Shown: in pieces, positions 12,113 to 23,441 of the stretch
How the letters are laid out: each line of letters opens with the position of its first letter
Numbering within the stretch: position 1 is the first letter of the stretch
Assembly (NCBI GenBank): GCA_019096155.1
Contig: JAHCVI010000003.1
Location: 1,364,001 to 1,428,000, forward strand
DNA: 64,000 bases
Origin: Staphylotrichum longicolle
Taxonomy: Eukaryota > Ascomycota > Sordariomycetes > Sordariales > Chaetomiaceae
Direction of reading: 5' to 3'
Program-made: the position numbers and the translations under genes
Notes under the pieces: model-generated
What the model was told of the DNA's origin: nothing
The model's input: only the letters and a program-made list of their open reading frames with translations
Database searches by the model: none

Positions 12113-15100
12113 CTACTCGGGCGGCTGGTGAAACTGAAGAAAGCCTGGTGGGTATGCTGGATACGGTGCGTCAAGCTCGGGCATCGGCGGTGCATACGGG
12201 GGTGGGTCGTCCTGGGCCGCTTGCTGGACCATTGGTTGGGCTCCTTGCTGTCCTTGGCCATGGGCTGCCGCCTCAAAAGGGCGGCCCGGTACCAGGCCTG
12301 GTTGTTGTGCCCAGAAAGGGACGGGCAACTGAGGGGGCGGCCCAGGGTTGAAGGGCCGATGAATAGCCAGACCTCTAGATCCGGCTGTCAATGCCCTATG
12401 AATAACCGATTGTCTCGTAGCCATAGCATCAAATCCCTCCGGACGTGCAGGGTTCGGGTGTCTTGGTGGAGGCGCGCCAGCAGGTGCGGCCCTTATCGGC
12501 TGCTGTCGCAGTCGTTGCTGCTCTCCGGGTTCAGGATTTTCGTCGAGCCAATTCCATGGCCCAAACACTTCCCCAGGCTCAAGACCCCAGTCTCCAGCAA
12601 TCTGGTCGAGGCCTTCTTGTTGCGCTGCATCTGGTCGAAGAGCTTGAGGGTTCCCGGCCGCCTGTGCCTGTTGGGCGGCTTGCTGGGCGGCTTGTGCCTG
12701 CTGCGCGAATTGCTCAGCGGCTTGTGCTTGGAGGGCAGCTTGTGTACGTGCTTGTTCCCGTGCTGCCTGAGCAGCTTGTTCTCCATCTCGTACTCGCAGG
12801 GCAGCATGTGCCTGCTCGAGAGCTCGTTCTTGGTGATATGCCTGTACATCGCGGACAATTTGGGCGAAAGGGGCCCCGTAAGGGGGTGGAGGGTGGACGG
12901 GAGGAGCCCGGTTCGCTTGGAACACCAGTAAGCTACACTACACAAGCCTCAAGATTCTGTTAAAGGGGGGAACGGAAACAATACGCACCAAGGAGGATGT
13001 TGGGGGCTCCAATAAAGCCTGGCATATGCGCGGCCATGCCGTGGTGACGAGGAGCTGGGTTCGCAGCCTTGCGGCGCTCCTCGTCTTGTTTCACCTTCTC
13101 CGAAAATTGGAACTTGAGCATGTCGGAGTCCAACGCCGGGTTCTCCTGGGCAATCTTCTTTCGGGCCTCTTCTTCAGCGGCGGTCACGTCTTCCTCGTGC
13201 CGCTGCTCGACGCTGTCAAACAAGGGACAGTTGCCCTTCTTGCCGCCTCGCGTGGCGTCGTCAAAGTGAGAGTAGTCGCACGATTTGGAGCAGACATAAC
13301 ACTGTACGTTGCGGCAGCCGCCACGGGTGCAGGTCATTTTGTTGCAGCCGTTCTCCTTGATGAAGGGTGTACCGCCTGTCCATGGTCAGCAGGGATGTAA
13401 AGAATACAAGTAGGATGGGGGCTTCTCACATTTGTTGCATTTGCGAATCAAGGCAGCGGACATAGCTTCCTCGATAGTGCGTCGCGCCGATAGCCCGCGC
13501 TCCCTCGCTGCTTCGTTGCACGATTTGGGAATATGAGTCTGCTCCCGGCATAGGCGGCAACTCACCACGCGGCAATCCGGATTCTCGCATCGAAACTCCT
13601 TGTTTTCCTCGACTGGAGGATACTCGGCGGCGTACGGGCAGAACGGGCAAGTGGCCAAGTTTTCGATCTCGGCCATGCGAAGAACGGCCTCCTGCTCGAT
13701 CAGTTCCAAAGCAGTGGTCAGTTTGTCGTCCAGAAAGACCCTTCTCTGATCCAACGAGAAGGAGGCATCGCATCCATCCACGGACATGCACCCGAGGTGA
13801 TATTTGGAAAGCCCGACGGCGGTCTCGGCGTTGCGCCTCGCGCACTCGGGGCAAAACCAATGGACAGTTTCTCCGTTGCAGTGGACCATCCTGTTCAGGG
13901 GAAGCTCCTCATAGCAGCAGCCACAGTCGGCGAGGGTGCCCTCGGCCTTTGCTCGTTCCAGATTTTCGGCTTCTTCTTGTTCCTTTCGCTTCTCTTCTGC
14001 CTGCTTGGCCTCCCGCACCTGGGCCTTTGCCTGGCAAGCGGCACTGGCTGCATCGAACGCCGCCAACGCATCCATCTCTGCTTCGATGGCGGAATTTCGA
14101 AAGATATCTTGGGGATGTGAAACTCGGACGCCGAACTTCTTGAGCCTGTTGGGGGGGTCGTCCGGGCTCCAGGTGGCCTTGTCAAGAGCGACGTAAGTAG
14201 TGTAAAGCTGATAGTTGTTCTCTTTTAGAGTGCTCTCGATATCATCCGAGTACCGTTGAGGAAATGAAGCTTTGAGAAGGACCTTGCTGTCGAAATATTA
14301 GAACATGCGGGAGATCGGGGTCTTCGGCGGACTGTGGCTGAGGAAAAGGGCCGACAGGTGCATGAGGAGATGCTGCTGGCAAACATTGATGAATGCACCG
14401 TCGTGCGGGACTTACGCAGTCTTGGTGTAAAGCTTGACATAGTCACGACCTTTACTAGCGAGTCGTGGGTCAGCGTTCTCAAACCTCCGACGCACCTCCT
14501 CCTCTTCATTCTCCTCATTTTCCTCTTCCTCTTTTGGTCGCTTTCGCTTGAGCGAATTTGACCGCTTGGGGTATGAGCGGCCCTGTTCCTGCTCGTCCAA
14601 GAGGTGTGTGATAATGCGCTGTGGGTCGCATGCATGGTCGGGGCCTTGGGTGTTCAGAAAATCCGGGCAAATGTCCGGGAAGCAGTTCAGGACAGCGGTC
14701 TCCCAGTTTGATAATGCCCCATCATGAGCCCCTGGCCCTGAGTCAGAGCGAAGCACTGGGGGCATTGGCGAGGGGTCTTGAGTAGGCCTATGTCCAAGGT
14801 TAGTACAAGTGAGCCATATTGTTTCATTGAACCTCATGTGTGTAATGACATGGAGTTGACGTGGTTGTGTTTGTCTGGCTGCTGTTGCATGTGGTCTGTT
14901 TTGGCCCCCGAGAGCAGCGTACGCATTGCCCCCAGCCTATTCCTGCATGCAAGATGCCCGTGAAGCTTGCTCGCACAGCAAGTGATCGACATCGACCATG
15001 AGGCACACCCCTTCCGCCGACCCAAGACCAAAGATGGTGCATAGGATGACCGACCCAAAATGATGCGATGGGCGTCGTAAGACGGGGGCAAGATCCAAGA

Positions 15101-15361
15101 TCCACCCTTGTCGGAGGCGGTGTCCTCACGAACGTCGCTTGTGAGGTTTGGCGGTGATTGCAGCGCACATTGGAATGAGGGCTGATGGGTCACACTGGGG
15201 AGGGGGAAGAAGTTGAAGCGATCTGGAAGCACTTACAGTTCAAAATAGAGGCCGAAATCGAAATCGGAAAGGTCTGGGTCGTCGGGCAGATGTGGCGGAG
15301 AAAATGGCGGAGGAGGTGGTGAGGGTGAATCTGAAATAATTACTACATCTTGGTCGGCCAT
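12113..15361 (-). CDS. RBR-type E3 ubiquitin ligase (RING1-IBR-RING2)
   Basis: Five exons, 15361-15237, 14787-14416, 14286-13430, 13375-12985 and 12932-12113, sum to 854 residues. RING1 starts near residue 287 (CGCCYEE, later HWFCPECARRN), the IBR near 379 (CPFCPYAAEYPP, then CENPDCRVVSCRLC), and RING2 near 449 (KCNKCGTPFIKENGCNKMTC, then CYVCSKSCDYSHF). In RBR ligases the cysteine of GCNKM is the catalytic one that forms the ubiquitin thioester; here it is about residue 462. The arrangement is closest to RNF216/TRIAD3-like RBR proteins. The N-terminus has a short VVIISDSPSPPPPP segment and an acidic/basic region; the C-terminal 270 residues are rich in Ala, Gln and Pro. The first intron (about 449 bases) is long for this genome, so the first exon is the least certain part. 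Confidence 0.88.
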
Positions 15362-16590
15362 CTTAGTGTTCCCGGAAAAGCACGGTGCGGTAAAGGTGCG
15401 GTAAAGGTCCGTATGAATGACTGGCTTGGTCCGGCAGAGGGCGGCAAGCAGGCACAATTGTGAGCCAGGAACCAGAGCGGTTCTCCAAAATGCTCAATGA
15501 GAGACACGATCGGCCGCCAGTTTGGTCGAGGATGGGCATCGAATGCAGCGTGCATGCCCCAGAGGGGCAGGTAGAATCGCGATGGGGTTGCGAGGACGGC
15601 AGTAGAACACTCCAGGGACTAGACATGGGAGGACGGAACAGGATCAAGTGAGGCTGGCTGAAGCTTTGTCAAAAAGGCAGCCAGAAAGAGCATGCAAGTT
15701 CCCCTCTGACTCTGAGTCCTCAGCTCGCTGCGGCCCCAACCACATTGGATCAGGCTGGCATCCGAGTCGATGCCTGGGCTTTGGCTCGCCGACCATATGC
15801 ACGTGCCGGGCCGCTTCGCTGTTGGTGTGAATGGAATGGGCCGACCGAGAATCGAGCATTGGACCGATGTCAGAGCATGGATCACTCGGTCAGTTGGTGG
15901 AAAGAGCTCCGTCGACCACGGGACCGCGCCCCAGCGTGCACGGGCCCGGTGGAGAGGATTCCCCAAAGAGGCAGGGACGCTTCATGTAATTGTCCCGAAG
16001 CGGAAATTCCTCTCCTTGACATGTTCACCATGAACGCACTTGCAACGAAGCCAGGCAACCACTGGCGGAACCTAATGGGAGGATCTCTGCAGAGAATAAA
16101 ACGCTTTATTATTACCCTTCGCTCGTTTAGAAGATACATGAAACCCTCTCTAACTGAGAGCCAGGCATCTGCCGTGGTTCAGGTCACTTGACTGCCTAGC
16201 GTTTTGAACGTTCACGCAGAGTGGCCACTGTCCAACTCCCTGGCCACATCGGTCGCCATCACGGCACCTTCCATTTGACTTTGGCCCGCATTTTGTCGGG
16301 GAGCTCAAAAACACTCAGGAAGTGTCCCCAAGGAGAGTGAGGTTCAAGCACAAACACAATGACGCATGTCCACTTCCAGAGTTTGCTCAGACTGTCGCAT
16401 TGGTCCCCACAGCCCGCCGCAAATCAACCTACGGCAAAAGAGTTGTCCGCTCAGGCAGTCGCTTAAACGATTCAAAACACTTTGGAAAGGTTACGGGCCG
16501 AGCCAGCCCGTCTGGCAACGCAATGCTGAGTTTGCGGGCAGTTGCGATTCGGTGCGCAATCAGCGAAGCCGATATGGTTTAGAAACAGCT
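15362..16590. other. intergenic, no gene seen
   Basis: Promoter region of the RBR gene on the left and the 3' side of Rad4 on the right. Short open stretches exist on both strands but lack a start, splice structure or recognisable composition. Confidence 0.5.
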
Positions 16591-19581
16591 TCAATCAGCC
16601 TCCGAACCCTGAAGATCATCCTCATCGTCATCATCAACCTCCTCCTCTTCTTCTTCTGAGCTTGAAGGGACATTAGGTCGCCTCCTCCGCCGAGACGACA
16701 CCTTGGCTTTGGCCGCCGTCTTCCGCTTCGGCCTGGTGCTCATGACCGACGTCGCCGGCGCCGGCATGTGCGCCCCTTCGCCGTGATCAACCTCGAGGGC
16801 ATCGTCCTCATCTGCCCCGCCCTCCTCCTCGTCAATGACAGGGAAGAAGCCAGAGGTCAAATTCGTCGTCCTTTCCTCCGCCTCCTCATACCCCTCCGGC
16901 AAGAACCCACCACCCATCTCCTCATCCTCGCCCGCCACTCCCTCAGCGTGCTCCATCTCCTCCGCCCCTCTCACCCGCCCACTGCCACCCCGTCCGAACA
17001 CGTCCACATCCTCCCTCACCTGCCCATAATCAACCCTGATCCTCTCCACGATCCTCAGTCCCATGATGAACTTCCGCCACATCGCCAACGCCGCCTTCCG
17101 CCTCTTCTCATCCTCCTTCCTCTTCTTCTCCGCCTCATCTTTTGCCAGCTCCTCCATCACCTGATCATGATACTCCTCCGCGACTACCACCCCCTGGATC
17201 ACCGGCACGGCCATGCGGTGCCCAAACTCAAAATCCACCACCGCCTCCGCGTAGTCAATCCCCAGCCTCTTCGCAACCCGCATCGCGCCACGGTACGGAA
17301 TGTGCACCGCGCCCTCGGGGCACATGTGCTCGGCGAACAGGTCGATGTTGCCGTACTCGTTCTTGGGGATCACGCCGTTCTCGATGGGCGGCGGGATGAT
17401 CCAGTCGGTCTGGTCGAAGCTGTACAGGCCCTGGAGCACCTTCTCGCCCGTGGCCGCCTCGGCCTCGGCGATCTCGCGCCGGCGGTTGGTCGTCGCGGCG
17501 CGGTAGGGAACCCGCTTGAGGGGTTGTTCGCCCGGGAGCGGGGCGCGGCCCTGCTTGTGCCAAGTCTCGGCGCTCTTGACCTGGACGACGTCCTTGCGGG
17601 AGTAGACGGGTTCTTCTTGTTGCGGGGCGGAGGCCTTGGATTTGTTCTTGAAGGTTTTGACCGGCTGGGCGGTGGGGAGGAGAGCTTCCTCGCGTTTGAG
17701 GTGGCGCGCGAGGACGAAGTCTTTGGATTGTTTGTAGTACTGGAGGGTCTCTTCCCCTTCTTTAACTTCCTTCTTTTCGGGTTTTGCGGGCTTCAGATCG
17801 GTGGAGTCTTCTGCCTCGTCGGCCTCGGTGATGGGGTGCTTCTGATCGCCCCTGACGTAGCCTCGCATGACAGATTTGAACCAGTCAAAGTGGTCGTAAC
17901 GCTTGACCTTGCCGTGGCGGTTGTACACTGGCACTTTCTCCACTGGGATTCGCATGCCCTTGGTGCGGCCAGGAAGGGTCTGCCGTTTCAGGTAGCGAAC
18001 TGTGACGTCCTTGGCAGTGCCGTCCTGGGAGTGCCCGACAATGTAGGCCATGACCTGCTTCGCCTTGTCAGCTTTGCCGCCGCGCGGCTCGAGCGACTCC
18101 ACGAGCTCTCTGTTTGTTGCAATCACGGATTTAACGAGGGCATCAACTGCTAGGTACTTGTTGGTTGCGGGCGAGAGGACTTCAGTCCAGTAGTGAGGAA
18201 ACTCGAGATCACTGTCATAAGCTTTCCCCTTCCTCTGCGGTGCTTGGGGAATCTGAATCGCCAGGTCGTTGTCGCTATCATCAGCAACCAGGTCGTCATC
18301 AGACTCCTCCACCAAATCTGCCTTGGTGTTGCGCTTGGATGACCGACTGGCAACCTTGCCCTTTGTCGCCCTGGCCGTATTAGGTTTTGTGCTGGCTGTC
18401 ACTTTTGGGGGCGCGCCAATTGCTTCCTTCTGCGGAGTCTGCCCCGAGTCGAATCCTTCTTTTTCGGGATCTGCATCCTCGAGTTTGTTCCACCCAAAGC
18501 CAAGGGGCTGTAGACTAGCAACTAGTCGAGCTTCCAAGCCCAGTGCTCTTAGGAGAGCCGTGAAGAGCTGCGCCCCAACGTCCCTGCTACCCGCACATTC
18601 CTGCGCACATTGCTGGAAGTCGTCGATGCTGCGAATTCGTTCACCGAATCTCTCAGAGTCATGTGGCTCCTGCTTGAAAGCTTTGGTGAGGCGGTCCAGC
18701 CGTTCGAGGGGCATGTAACCCCATTTTCTCAAACCAGGAGCGGTGATGCGAAAACGCTGCTTCCACCATGCGGTAAGATATTTCATGAGCCTGAAGAGAG
18801 GATCTCCATGGCTCATGTCCACAGCGCCCGTCTCCAGACGCTGCGACGCTTCGCTCCAATCTCGCGCCTGGCGTGCCGAAGCCTTTCCTTTGCCCTTTCC
18901 CACTGAAGCCCTTTTCAGCTTGGCGTTCTTGGGCGTCTCCTCTGGCGCTTCCAACCCGCTACTCTTCCTCCATCTGTCTACCTCAGCCCATAATCTTGGC
19001 GGAACATGCGACAGAATTATGCCTTGAATCGTTGGGTCGCATATCCAGGAGTTGCGGATCGCATTATGCCAGAGAAGGAACTGGACATGCATGCAGTGCG
19101 TGGCAAGCCTCATCTTGCGCTCCAGCCTTGACGGTCCTTTCTTGCCCAGCGCAGCCGCCATGGATATCCGTGTGTCCCTTATCAAGGTCAGTTCCAAATC
19201 CCCAGAGGGCACTGGAACATTTGTGAACGGAGTATGTAGCGCCTCGACATCCTCGAACTCAACGTCCTCATGTTCATCATCCTCCTCTTCTTCGGGCCCC
19301 TGGACTTTCTGTCGCTTTGGTGTGGGAACATCCTCAAAGTCGGCGTCGGAGAGGGACGTCAAGGAGCTTTCGTCGTCATCGCTGTCGTCTAAATGTAATG
19401 TCGACGAGCCGTTCCGAGTTGAGGAGCGCGGGGTGGAGCTGGCGTCGAGGTCATCAAAGAGAGTCGACTTCCGTGGTGGTGCTATTGGTCCCGATTGCAC
19501 AGTCTTCTGCTTCCGCTTGACCTCATCCTTGGCCGGAGGAGTATTGTCGCGAGTCCGCTTTCGCGGAACATAAGGAGGCAT
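16591..19581 (-). CDS. RAD4: Rad4/XPC-type nucleotide excision repair damage sensor
   Basis: Intronless, 996 residues, ATG at 19581. Rad4 (XPC in animals), with Rad23, recognises helix-distorting lesions in global-genome nucleotide excision repair in the nucleus. The N-terminal 150 residues are basic then acidic and likely disordered. A transglutaminase-like domain spans roughly 160-500 (FTALLRALGLEARLVASLQP near 345, HYWTEVLSPATNKYLAVDAL near 462). BHD1 begins near 619 (DFVLARHLKREEALL), BHD2 near 655 (SRKDVVQVKSAETWHKQGR) and BHD3 near 720 (QTDWIIPPPIENGVIPKNEY, later GAVHIPYRGAMRVAKRLGID). The last 200 residues are basic and acidic low-complexity sequence. The length fits fungal Rad4. A 461-codon open frame on the opposite strand is a shadow of this GC-rich gene. 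Confidence 0.95.
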   Translation of the reverse strand: MPPYVPRKRTRDNTPPAKDEVKRKQKTVQSGPIAPPRKSTLFDDLDASSTPRSSTRNGSSTLHLDDSDDDESSLTSLSDADFEDVPTPKRQKVQGPEEEEDDEHEDVEFEDVEALHTPFTNVPVPSGDLELTLIRDTRISMAAALGKKGPSRLERKMRLATHCMHVQFLLWHNAIRNSWICDPTIQGIILSHVPPRLWAEVDRWRKSSGLEAPEETPKNAKLKRASVGKGKGKASARQARDWSEASQRLETGAVDMSHGDPLFRLMKYLTAWWKQRFRITAPGLRKWGYMPLERLDRLTKAFKQEPHDSERFGERIRSIDDFQQCAQECAGSRDVGAQLFTALLRALGLEARLVASLQPLGFGWNKLEDADPEKEGFDSGQTPQKEAIGAPPKVTASTKPNTARATKGKVASRSSKRNTKADLVEESDDDLVADDSDNDLAIQIPQAPQRKGKAYDSDLEFPHYWTEVLSPATNKYLAVDALVKSVIATNRELVESLEPRGGKADKAKQVMAYIVGHSQDGTAKDVTVRYLKRQTLPGRTKGMRIPVEKVPVYNRHGKVKRYDHFDWFKSVMRGYVRGDQKHPITEADEAEDSTDLKPAKPEKKEVKEGEETLQYYKQSKDFVLARHLKREEALLPTAQPVKTFKNKSKASAPQQEEPVYSRKDVVQVKSAETWHKQGRAPLPGEQPLKRVPYRAATTNRRREIAEAEAATGEKVLQGLYSFDQTDWIIPPPIENGVIPKNEYGNIDLFAEHMCPEGAVHIPYRGAMRVAKRLGIDYAEAVVDFEFGHRMAVPVIQGVVVAEEYHDQVMEELAKDEAEKKRKEDEKRRKAALAMWRKFIMGLRIVERIRVDYGQVREDVDVFGRGGSGRVRGAEEMEHAEGVAGEDEEMGGGFLPEGYEEAEERTTNLTSGFFPVIDEEEGGADEDDALEVDHGEGAHMPAPATSVMSTRPKRKTAAKAKVSSRRRRRPNVPSSSEEEEEEVDDDDEDDLQGSEAD

Positions 19582-19697
19582 GTCGATTGCGGAGTGGTGC
19601 GCGGTGGCAAGTCATGGTGAAGGTGATGACCGGTGTTGAATGTTGGATTCCACGAGTCGGCGACCTCGCGGCTCGCACTGTTCAGGGACCTTGGCAC

Positions 19698-19706
19698 CCT
19701 AACCCT
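19698..19706. promoter_or_regulatory. telobox-like motif
   Basis: CCCTAACCC, 117 bases upstream of the Rad4 start. In yeasts such boxes bind Myb-type telobox factors (Tbf1, Teb1); use here is inferred. Confidence 0.4.
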
Positions 19707-19913
19707 TCGACACCCGCATGGACACCTACCTTACTCTCCAAACTAACATCGGCTTCGTCTTTCGCTGCTACTTAGGTCAATGTATATGATCAGAAAAATA
19801 TACAGAAAAAACAAAAGACAATCAGAGATGTAGAAACAGCCCAAATAGTACGAGAAGAAAAGTCACAAGAAAGAAGACAACGGTAACAACATGGAAGTGA
19901 AGCTTCTGTTTGA

Positions 19914-19926
19914 CCCTAACCCTTAA
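19914..19926. promoter_or_regulatory. telobox-like motif
   Basis: CCCTAACCCTTAA in the same divergent promoter, about 310 bases upstream of the Cuz1-like start. Confidence 0.4.
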
Positions 19927-20236
19927 CTCCCTGTGTCTCGCTGCCAAGACGCTAAAACGGTTGATCGGCAGCCCACGCCCCTTGCCCCGCGATCTCGCCA
20001 AGCTGTCGGGTGCCTTCGAGATCGTTCCAGGGGGATGCGCTGAGCCGCAGGCAGCAATACGACGACGCCTTCTGACCCTTCCACCCAGACCACCTCACTC
20101 GCTTGGTCAGCACTTCCAGGTCCCAAACTCGTCGGGCGGCGACATCCTGATTACGCAGCAGGCCATCAACCTAGCCCTGCTTTCCCAGACTCACTCTCTT
20201 TAAAACAGCCCCTTCGCCCCCCACCTGGCCCCAACG

Positions 20237-21193
20237 ATGGCGTCCCCAGATCCCAACCCCGACGAAACGTCCTACATCAAAATGTCCAGCGCCGCCGTCG
20301 ACAGCCGCGGCACCGACGCGGCCCTGATCGGCTCGCACTGCCAGTACGCGTACTGCAACCAGCTCGACTTCCTCCCTTTCCAGTGCCAGTCCTGCAACAA
20401 GACCTTCTGCCTCGACCACCGCACCGAGGACGGCCACGCATGCACCAACCCGGGCGCCTGGGCGGCGCGCAAGCGCGCGGCCGAGCTCGCCAAGCACTCG
20501 GCGGGCGAGGGCCGGCGCATGCGGGACCTCGTCGCGCAAAAGCCCTGCGCCGACGAGGGCTGCAAGACGGTCGTCGGCACGAGCCTGACGCCCGGCGTGC
20601 ACTGCGCCAACTGCAACCGCGACTACTGCCTCAAGCACCGGCTGCGCGAGGACCACGACTGCAAGAACAAGGTGCCCATCGGGGCGCGCGCCGCGGGCGC
20701 GGCGCAGGCGGCGGCCGTCGCCGACGGGGCCAAGAGCGCGCTCGAGCGGTTCCGGCTGTGGGGGCAGGCCAAGAAGCAGCAGGCCAAGGTGTCGCTGGCG
20801 TCGCCGAGCTCCAAGCAAAAGGTCCAACAGATGGTCGCGGTGAATACGCTCAAGAAGACGGCCAAGGGGGACGCCAAGATCGCGCCGGAGAAGAGGGTGT
20901 ATCTGTACGTCGAGGCCGAGTCGGCGACTGCTAAGGCCAAGATCCCCAAGGGCGAATTCTTCTACTCGCAGGATTGGGTGGTGGGGAAGATGCTGGACGC
21001 GGCGGCTCGGAGTTTGCAGGTGCAAAACATCAATAATCAGTCGAACTCGGAGGAGGACAGGCTACGGGTCTTCCATGTGGAAGGGGGAAGGATGTTAGAG
21101 TTCAACGAGAAGCTAGGCGCGGTGCTGCAGAGTGGGAACACGGTTGTCCTCTTGAGAGGTGTTGGGCCGCCGCCGGATTTGATAGAGGCTTGA
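20237..21193 (+). CDS. CUZ1: Cuz1/ZFAND1-like AN1 zinc-finger protein
   Basis: Single exon, 318 residues, ATG at 20237 (an in-frame ATG at 20282 is a possible alternative). Two AN1-type fingers: residues 35-69 (CQYAYC, CQSCNKTFCLDHR, HAC) and 104-142 (CADEGC, HCANCNRDYCLKHR, HDC). After a charged helical linker, residues from about 225 to 315 (KRVYLYVEAE, LEFNEKLGAVLQSGNTVVLL) resemble the ubiquitin-like end of Cuz1. Yeast Cuz1 and human ZFAND1 link Cdc48/p97 and the proteasome in the response to arsenite. Gene is divergent from Rad4; nothing suggests a shared function. Confidence 0.85.
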   Translation: MASPDPNPDETSYIKMSSAAVDSRGTDAALIGSHCQYAYCNQLDFLPFQCQSCNKTFCLDHRTEDGHACTNPGAWAARKRAAELAKHSAGEGRRMRDLVAQKPCADEGCKTVVGTSLTPGVHCANCNRDYCLKHRLREDHDCKNKVPIGARAAGAAQAAAVADGAKSALERFRLWGQAKKQQAKVSLASPSSKQKVQQMVAVNTLKKTAKGDAKIAPEKRVYLYVEAESATAKAKIPKGEFFYSQDWVVGKMLDAAARSLQVQNINNQSNSEEDRLRVFHVEGGRMLEFNEKLGAVLQSGNTVVLLRGVGPPPDLIEA

Positions 21194-21482
21194 GGATGGG
21201 CGTGGAGATCTCTTCTGTTTCATCTGGTCCAGCATAGCGTTGGGGGATAGCAACGGCGTTTACGGATAGATACCGGGCTTTGGGGAGTTGCATTAGCAAA
21301 CCTGGGAAATTGGGAATTATTGACCGCTATATCTCATGTCATCAGGTCCCTACACGTCATCTAAAATTGATCTGTGAACTGTATTGGCTTTAAAGCGGCG
21401 TGGCCTGAGTCTTATTTGTCCCGTATCTCGTACATACAAGGAGAGAAGATATCATTCAACTTTCACCCCTTGTCCCCTTAGT

Positions 21483-22458
21483 TTACTCCTTCTTCTCCTT
21501 CGGCCTCTCACTCAATTGCTTCTCCCTCCCAATCAGCGGCGCGTTCCCCACCGCCTTGTGCCCTCCAAAAGTCTCGAACCCCTTATGGAACACCCACTCG
21601 ACCGCGTTCTCGACCGGCTTGTCAAAGATGCTCGGCAGGAACGGCACGACCGCCAACCCCAGCCCAATCGGCGCCCACGTCCGCACCTTGACGTTCTTGA
21701 CATCCTTCATCGCCCGCCCGCTGTACCGCACCACGCTGTGGATCGTAAACGCCGGCAGCCCCATACTCGCCAGGCTCTGGAAGATGCCCCGCTGCAGCAT
21801 CACCGTCCGCCAGTCCTCCAGCGGCGGCACGGTGCCCGGCGCGGCGGGCGCGGGCGACCCCTCGGTGGCCGTCAGGTCGAGCCCCAGGATCTGCTGCTGG
21901 CGCGTCGTGAGCTCGATCTGCGGGTTCAAAATCCGCTGGTTGTGCCAGTACGACTTGTACCCCTCGTAGCTGACGTCGCCGAGGATGTAGGCCCACGAGA
22001 CGCCGTAGGCGCCGCGGACGAGCCAGGGGTGCGCGACGGGGCGGAACGACTCGCCAATGTCGGAGGTGTAGGCGACATAGCGGTGGGCGGAGAGGAGGAT
22101 GGTGCGGAAGCGCGAGGCGTACGCGGCGTAGCGGACGTTGGACTCGGTGGAGGGGGGCGCGCTGTTGGAGGGGCGGGGTTAGGGGACCGATGACTCTGAC
22201 TTTGGAGGCCTGAGCGTGGACGTACTAGCCGTCGACGAGCTCGTCAAAGAAGTTTTCCTCCTTGTCTGCCTTTTCGACAATCTTCTGCAGCTTTGGGGGC
22301 AGCTTCTCTCTGTTGGGGAGCTTGTTGGGGTCGAACTCGGCGGCGGCCTTCTTCAGGTCTCTTGTCGCAATCTCGGGCGGCGAAGGCTTGGGAGGCTCAT
22401 TCTGGGAGGTTGGGGTGCCCGCGGGCTTGTCTGAACTTCCGCTCCAAGGCCACCACAT
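21483..22458 (-). CDS. MTP18/MTFP1-like mitochondrial inner-membrane protein
   Basis: Two exons, 22458-22226 and 22161-21483, join in phase to 303 residues. After a polar N-terminus (MWWPWSGSSDKPAG, Pro/Lys-rich) the protein reads VRYAAYASRFRTILLSAHRY, AYTSDIGESFRPVAHPWLV, then AYGVSWAYILGDVSYEGYKS, the typical opening of the MTP18 family, and further hydrophobic segments (GIFQSLASMGLPAFTIHSVV; WAPIGLGLAVVPFLPSIFDK). The last part, FDKPVENAVEWVFHKGFE, is also characteristic. Animal MTFP1 influences mitochondrial fission and inner-membrane coupling; the fungal role is little defined. Its 3' end faces that of the Cuz1-like gene, 289 bases away. Confidence 0.85.
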
Positions 22459-23043
22459 GTTTAAATCCTGATATGCGAGAGTTGCGGCGGTATGGCAAAG
22501 ACGTAAAGGTTCAAGTCTAATCTGGATTGTGAGATTGTTTGCGGCGGCGGTTCAGTCGGGTACAGTCGGAAGCGGCTCGGACCAACGCGTGAGCAACAGC
22601 GCAGCCACGCTTTGCTTAGAAAATACCAGATTGCTGTGTTTGGGGTGTCGATTCGTTGATCGGTGGACGTTCACTTTATGGGGGACACAATTCTCTAAAC
22701 TTTCGGGTTGATTCGGGGCTTTTGATGGCTCGAGGCAAGTCGGCTCTGCTGAGCTTGGTGACGTAGTTTTGCTCCTTGTTCTCCACACGTCGCGCGATAA
22801 GACATCCATGTCCTGGCTGGCTTGGCATAGCTGGCTCTGGAGATCAGGCCCGATTAGCTAATCGGTCTGTGCTCGGCTGTCGTCCCCTGTTTCTGGCAAA
22901 ATTTCGGGTCTTCAGGCACGGAGCTCAACGACTGCGACGTTTTTAGCTTTTGCTTGCCAGACCTCGCATCGCGTCCCTCTCAAACACCCCCACACGACTC
23001 CCACCACACATCGCCCCAGCTCGGTTCCCTGCCTATCGTCAAA
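22459..23043. promoter_or_regulatory. divergent promoter between MTP18-like and ATP synthase subunit K genes
   Basis: Two nuclear genes for mitochondrial membrane proteins fire away from this 585-base stretch. No specific motif identified. Confidence 0.5.
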
Positions 23044-23441
23044 ATGGTCCAGAAGTACAACATCTTCGGCACGCAGGTTGCCTCCCACTACGTCAGTCAA
23101 CCCAATTGAAGCGCCCACTTCCGGTCTCCCGAGAAGCTCCGAACATGGGCCCCCGAGCGAAACACCCATTGGCGGACACTGGCTAACAGACTGGGTGTTG
23201 CAGCTGGCGATGGGCGTCCTCGGATCGCTGTTTGGCGGTGTTTATGCTGCGGTGGGCGGCGGCAGCAAGGCCCCCGCTACTCCCCCGATCAACGCCTCCA
23301 CCCCCGACGAGGCCGACTTCATCAAGTGCGCTTGTTCCCAACGACACGATTTTGAACCTCCCGGTTGTCTGACACACTCACAGGAAGTTCATGGAGCAGG
23401 CGGATGCGGACGAGAAGAAGGCGGCCCCGGCGAAGCACTAA
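23044..23441 (+). CDS. ATP19: F1Fo ATP synthase subunit K (Atp19)
   Basis: Exons 23044-23091, 23204-23325 and 23384-23441 sum to 75 residues, the normal size. The protein reads MVQKYNIFGTQVASHYLAMG, one hydrophobic segment (GVLGSLFGGVYAAVGGG), a short Pro-rich linker and a charged C-terminus (FMEQADADEKKAAPAKH). Subunit K is a small peripheral Fo protein tied to ATP synthase dimers in the inner mitochondrial membrane. The gene is too small and too divided to show as one open frame. Both introns are GT-AG and phase-consistent (phases 0 and 2). Confidence 0.92.

Larger units (their letters stand above)
19582..20236. promoter_or_regulatory. divergent promoter between Rad4 and the Cuz1-like gene
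   Basis: The starts of Rad4 (-) and the AN1 zinc-finger gene (+) face away from this 655-base stretch. It contains two telomere-repeat-like boxes, at 19698-19706 and 19914-19926. Confidence 0.6.

Noticed and set aside
16768..18153. 461-codon open frame on the plus strand
   Set aside because: It is antisense to the intact Rad4 gene; the amino-acid composition (Leu/Arg/Pro/His-rich) and lack of domains fit a shadow of GC-rich coding sequence.
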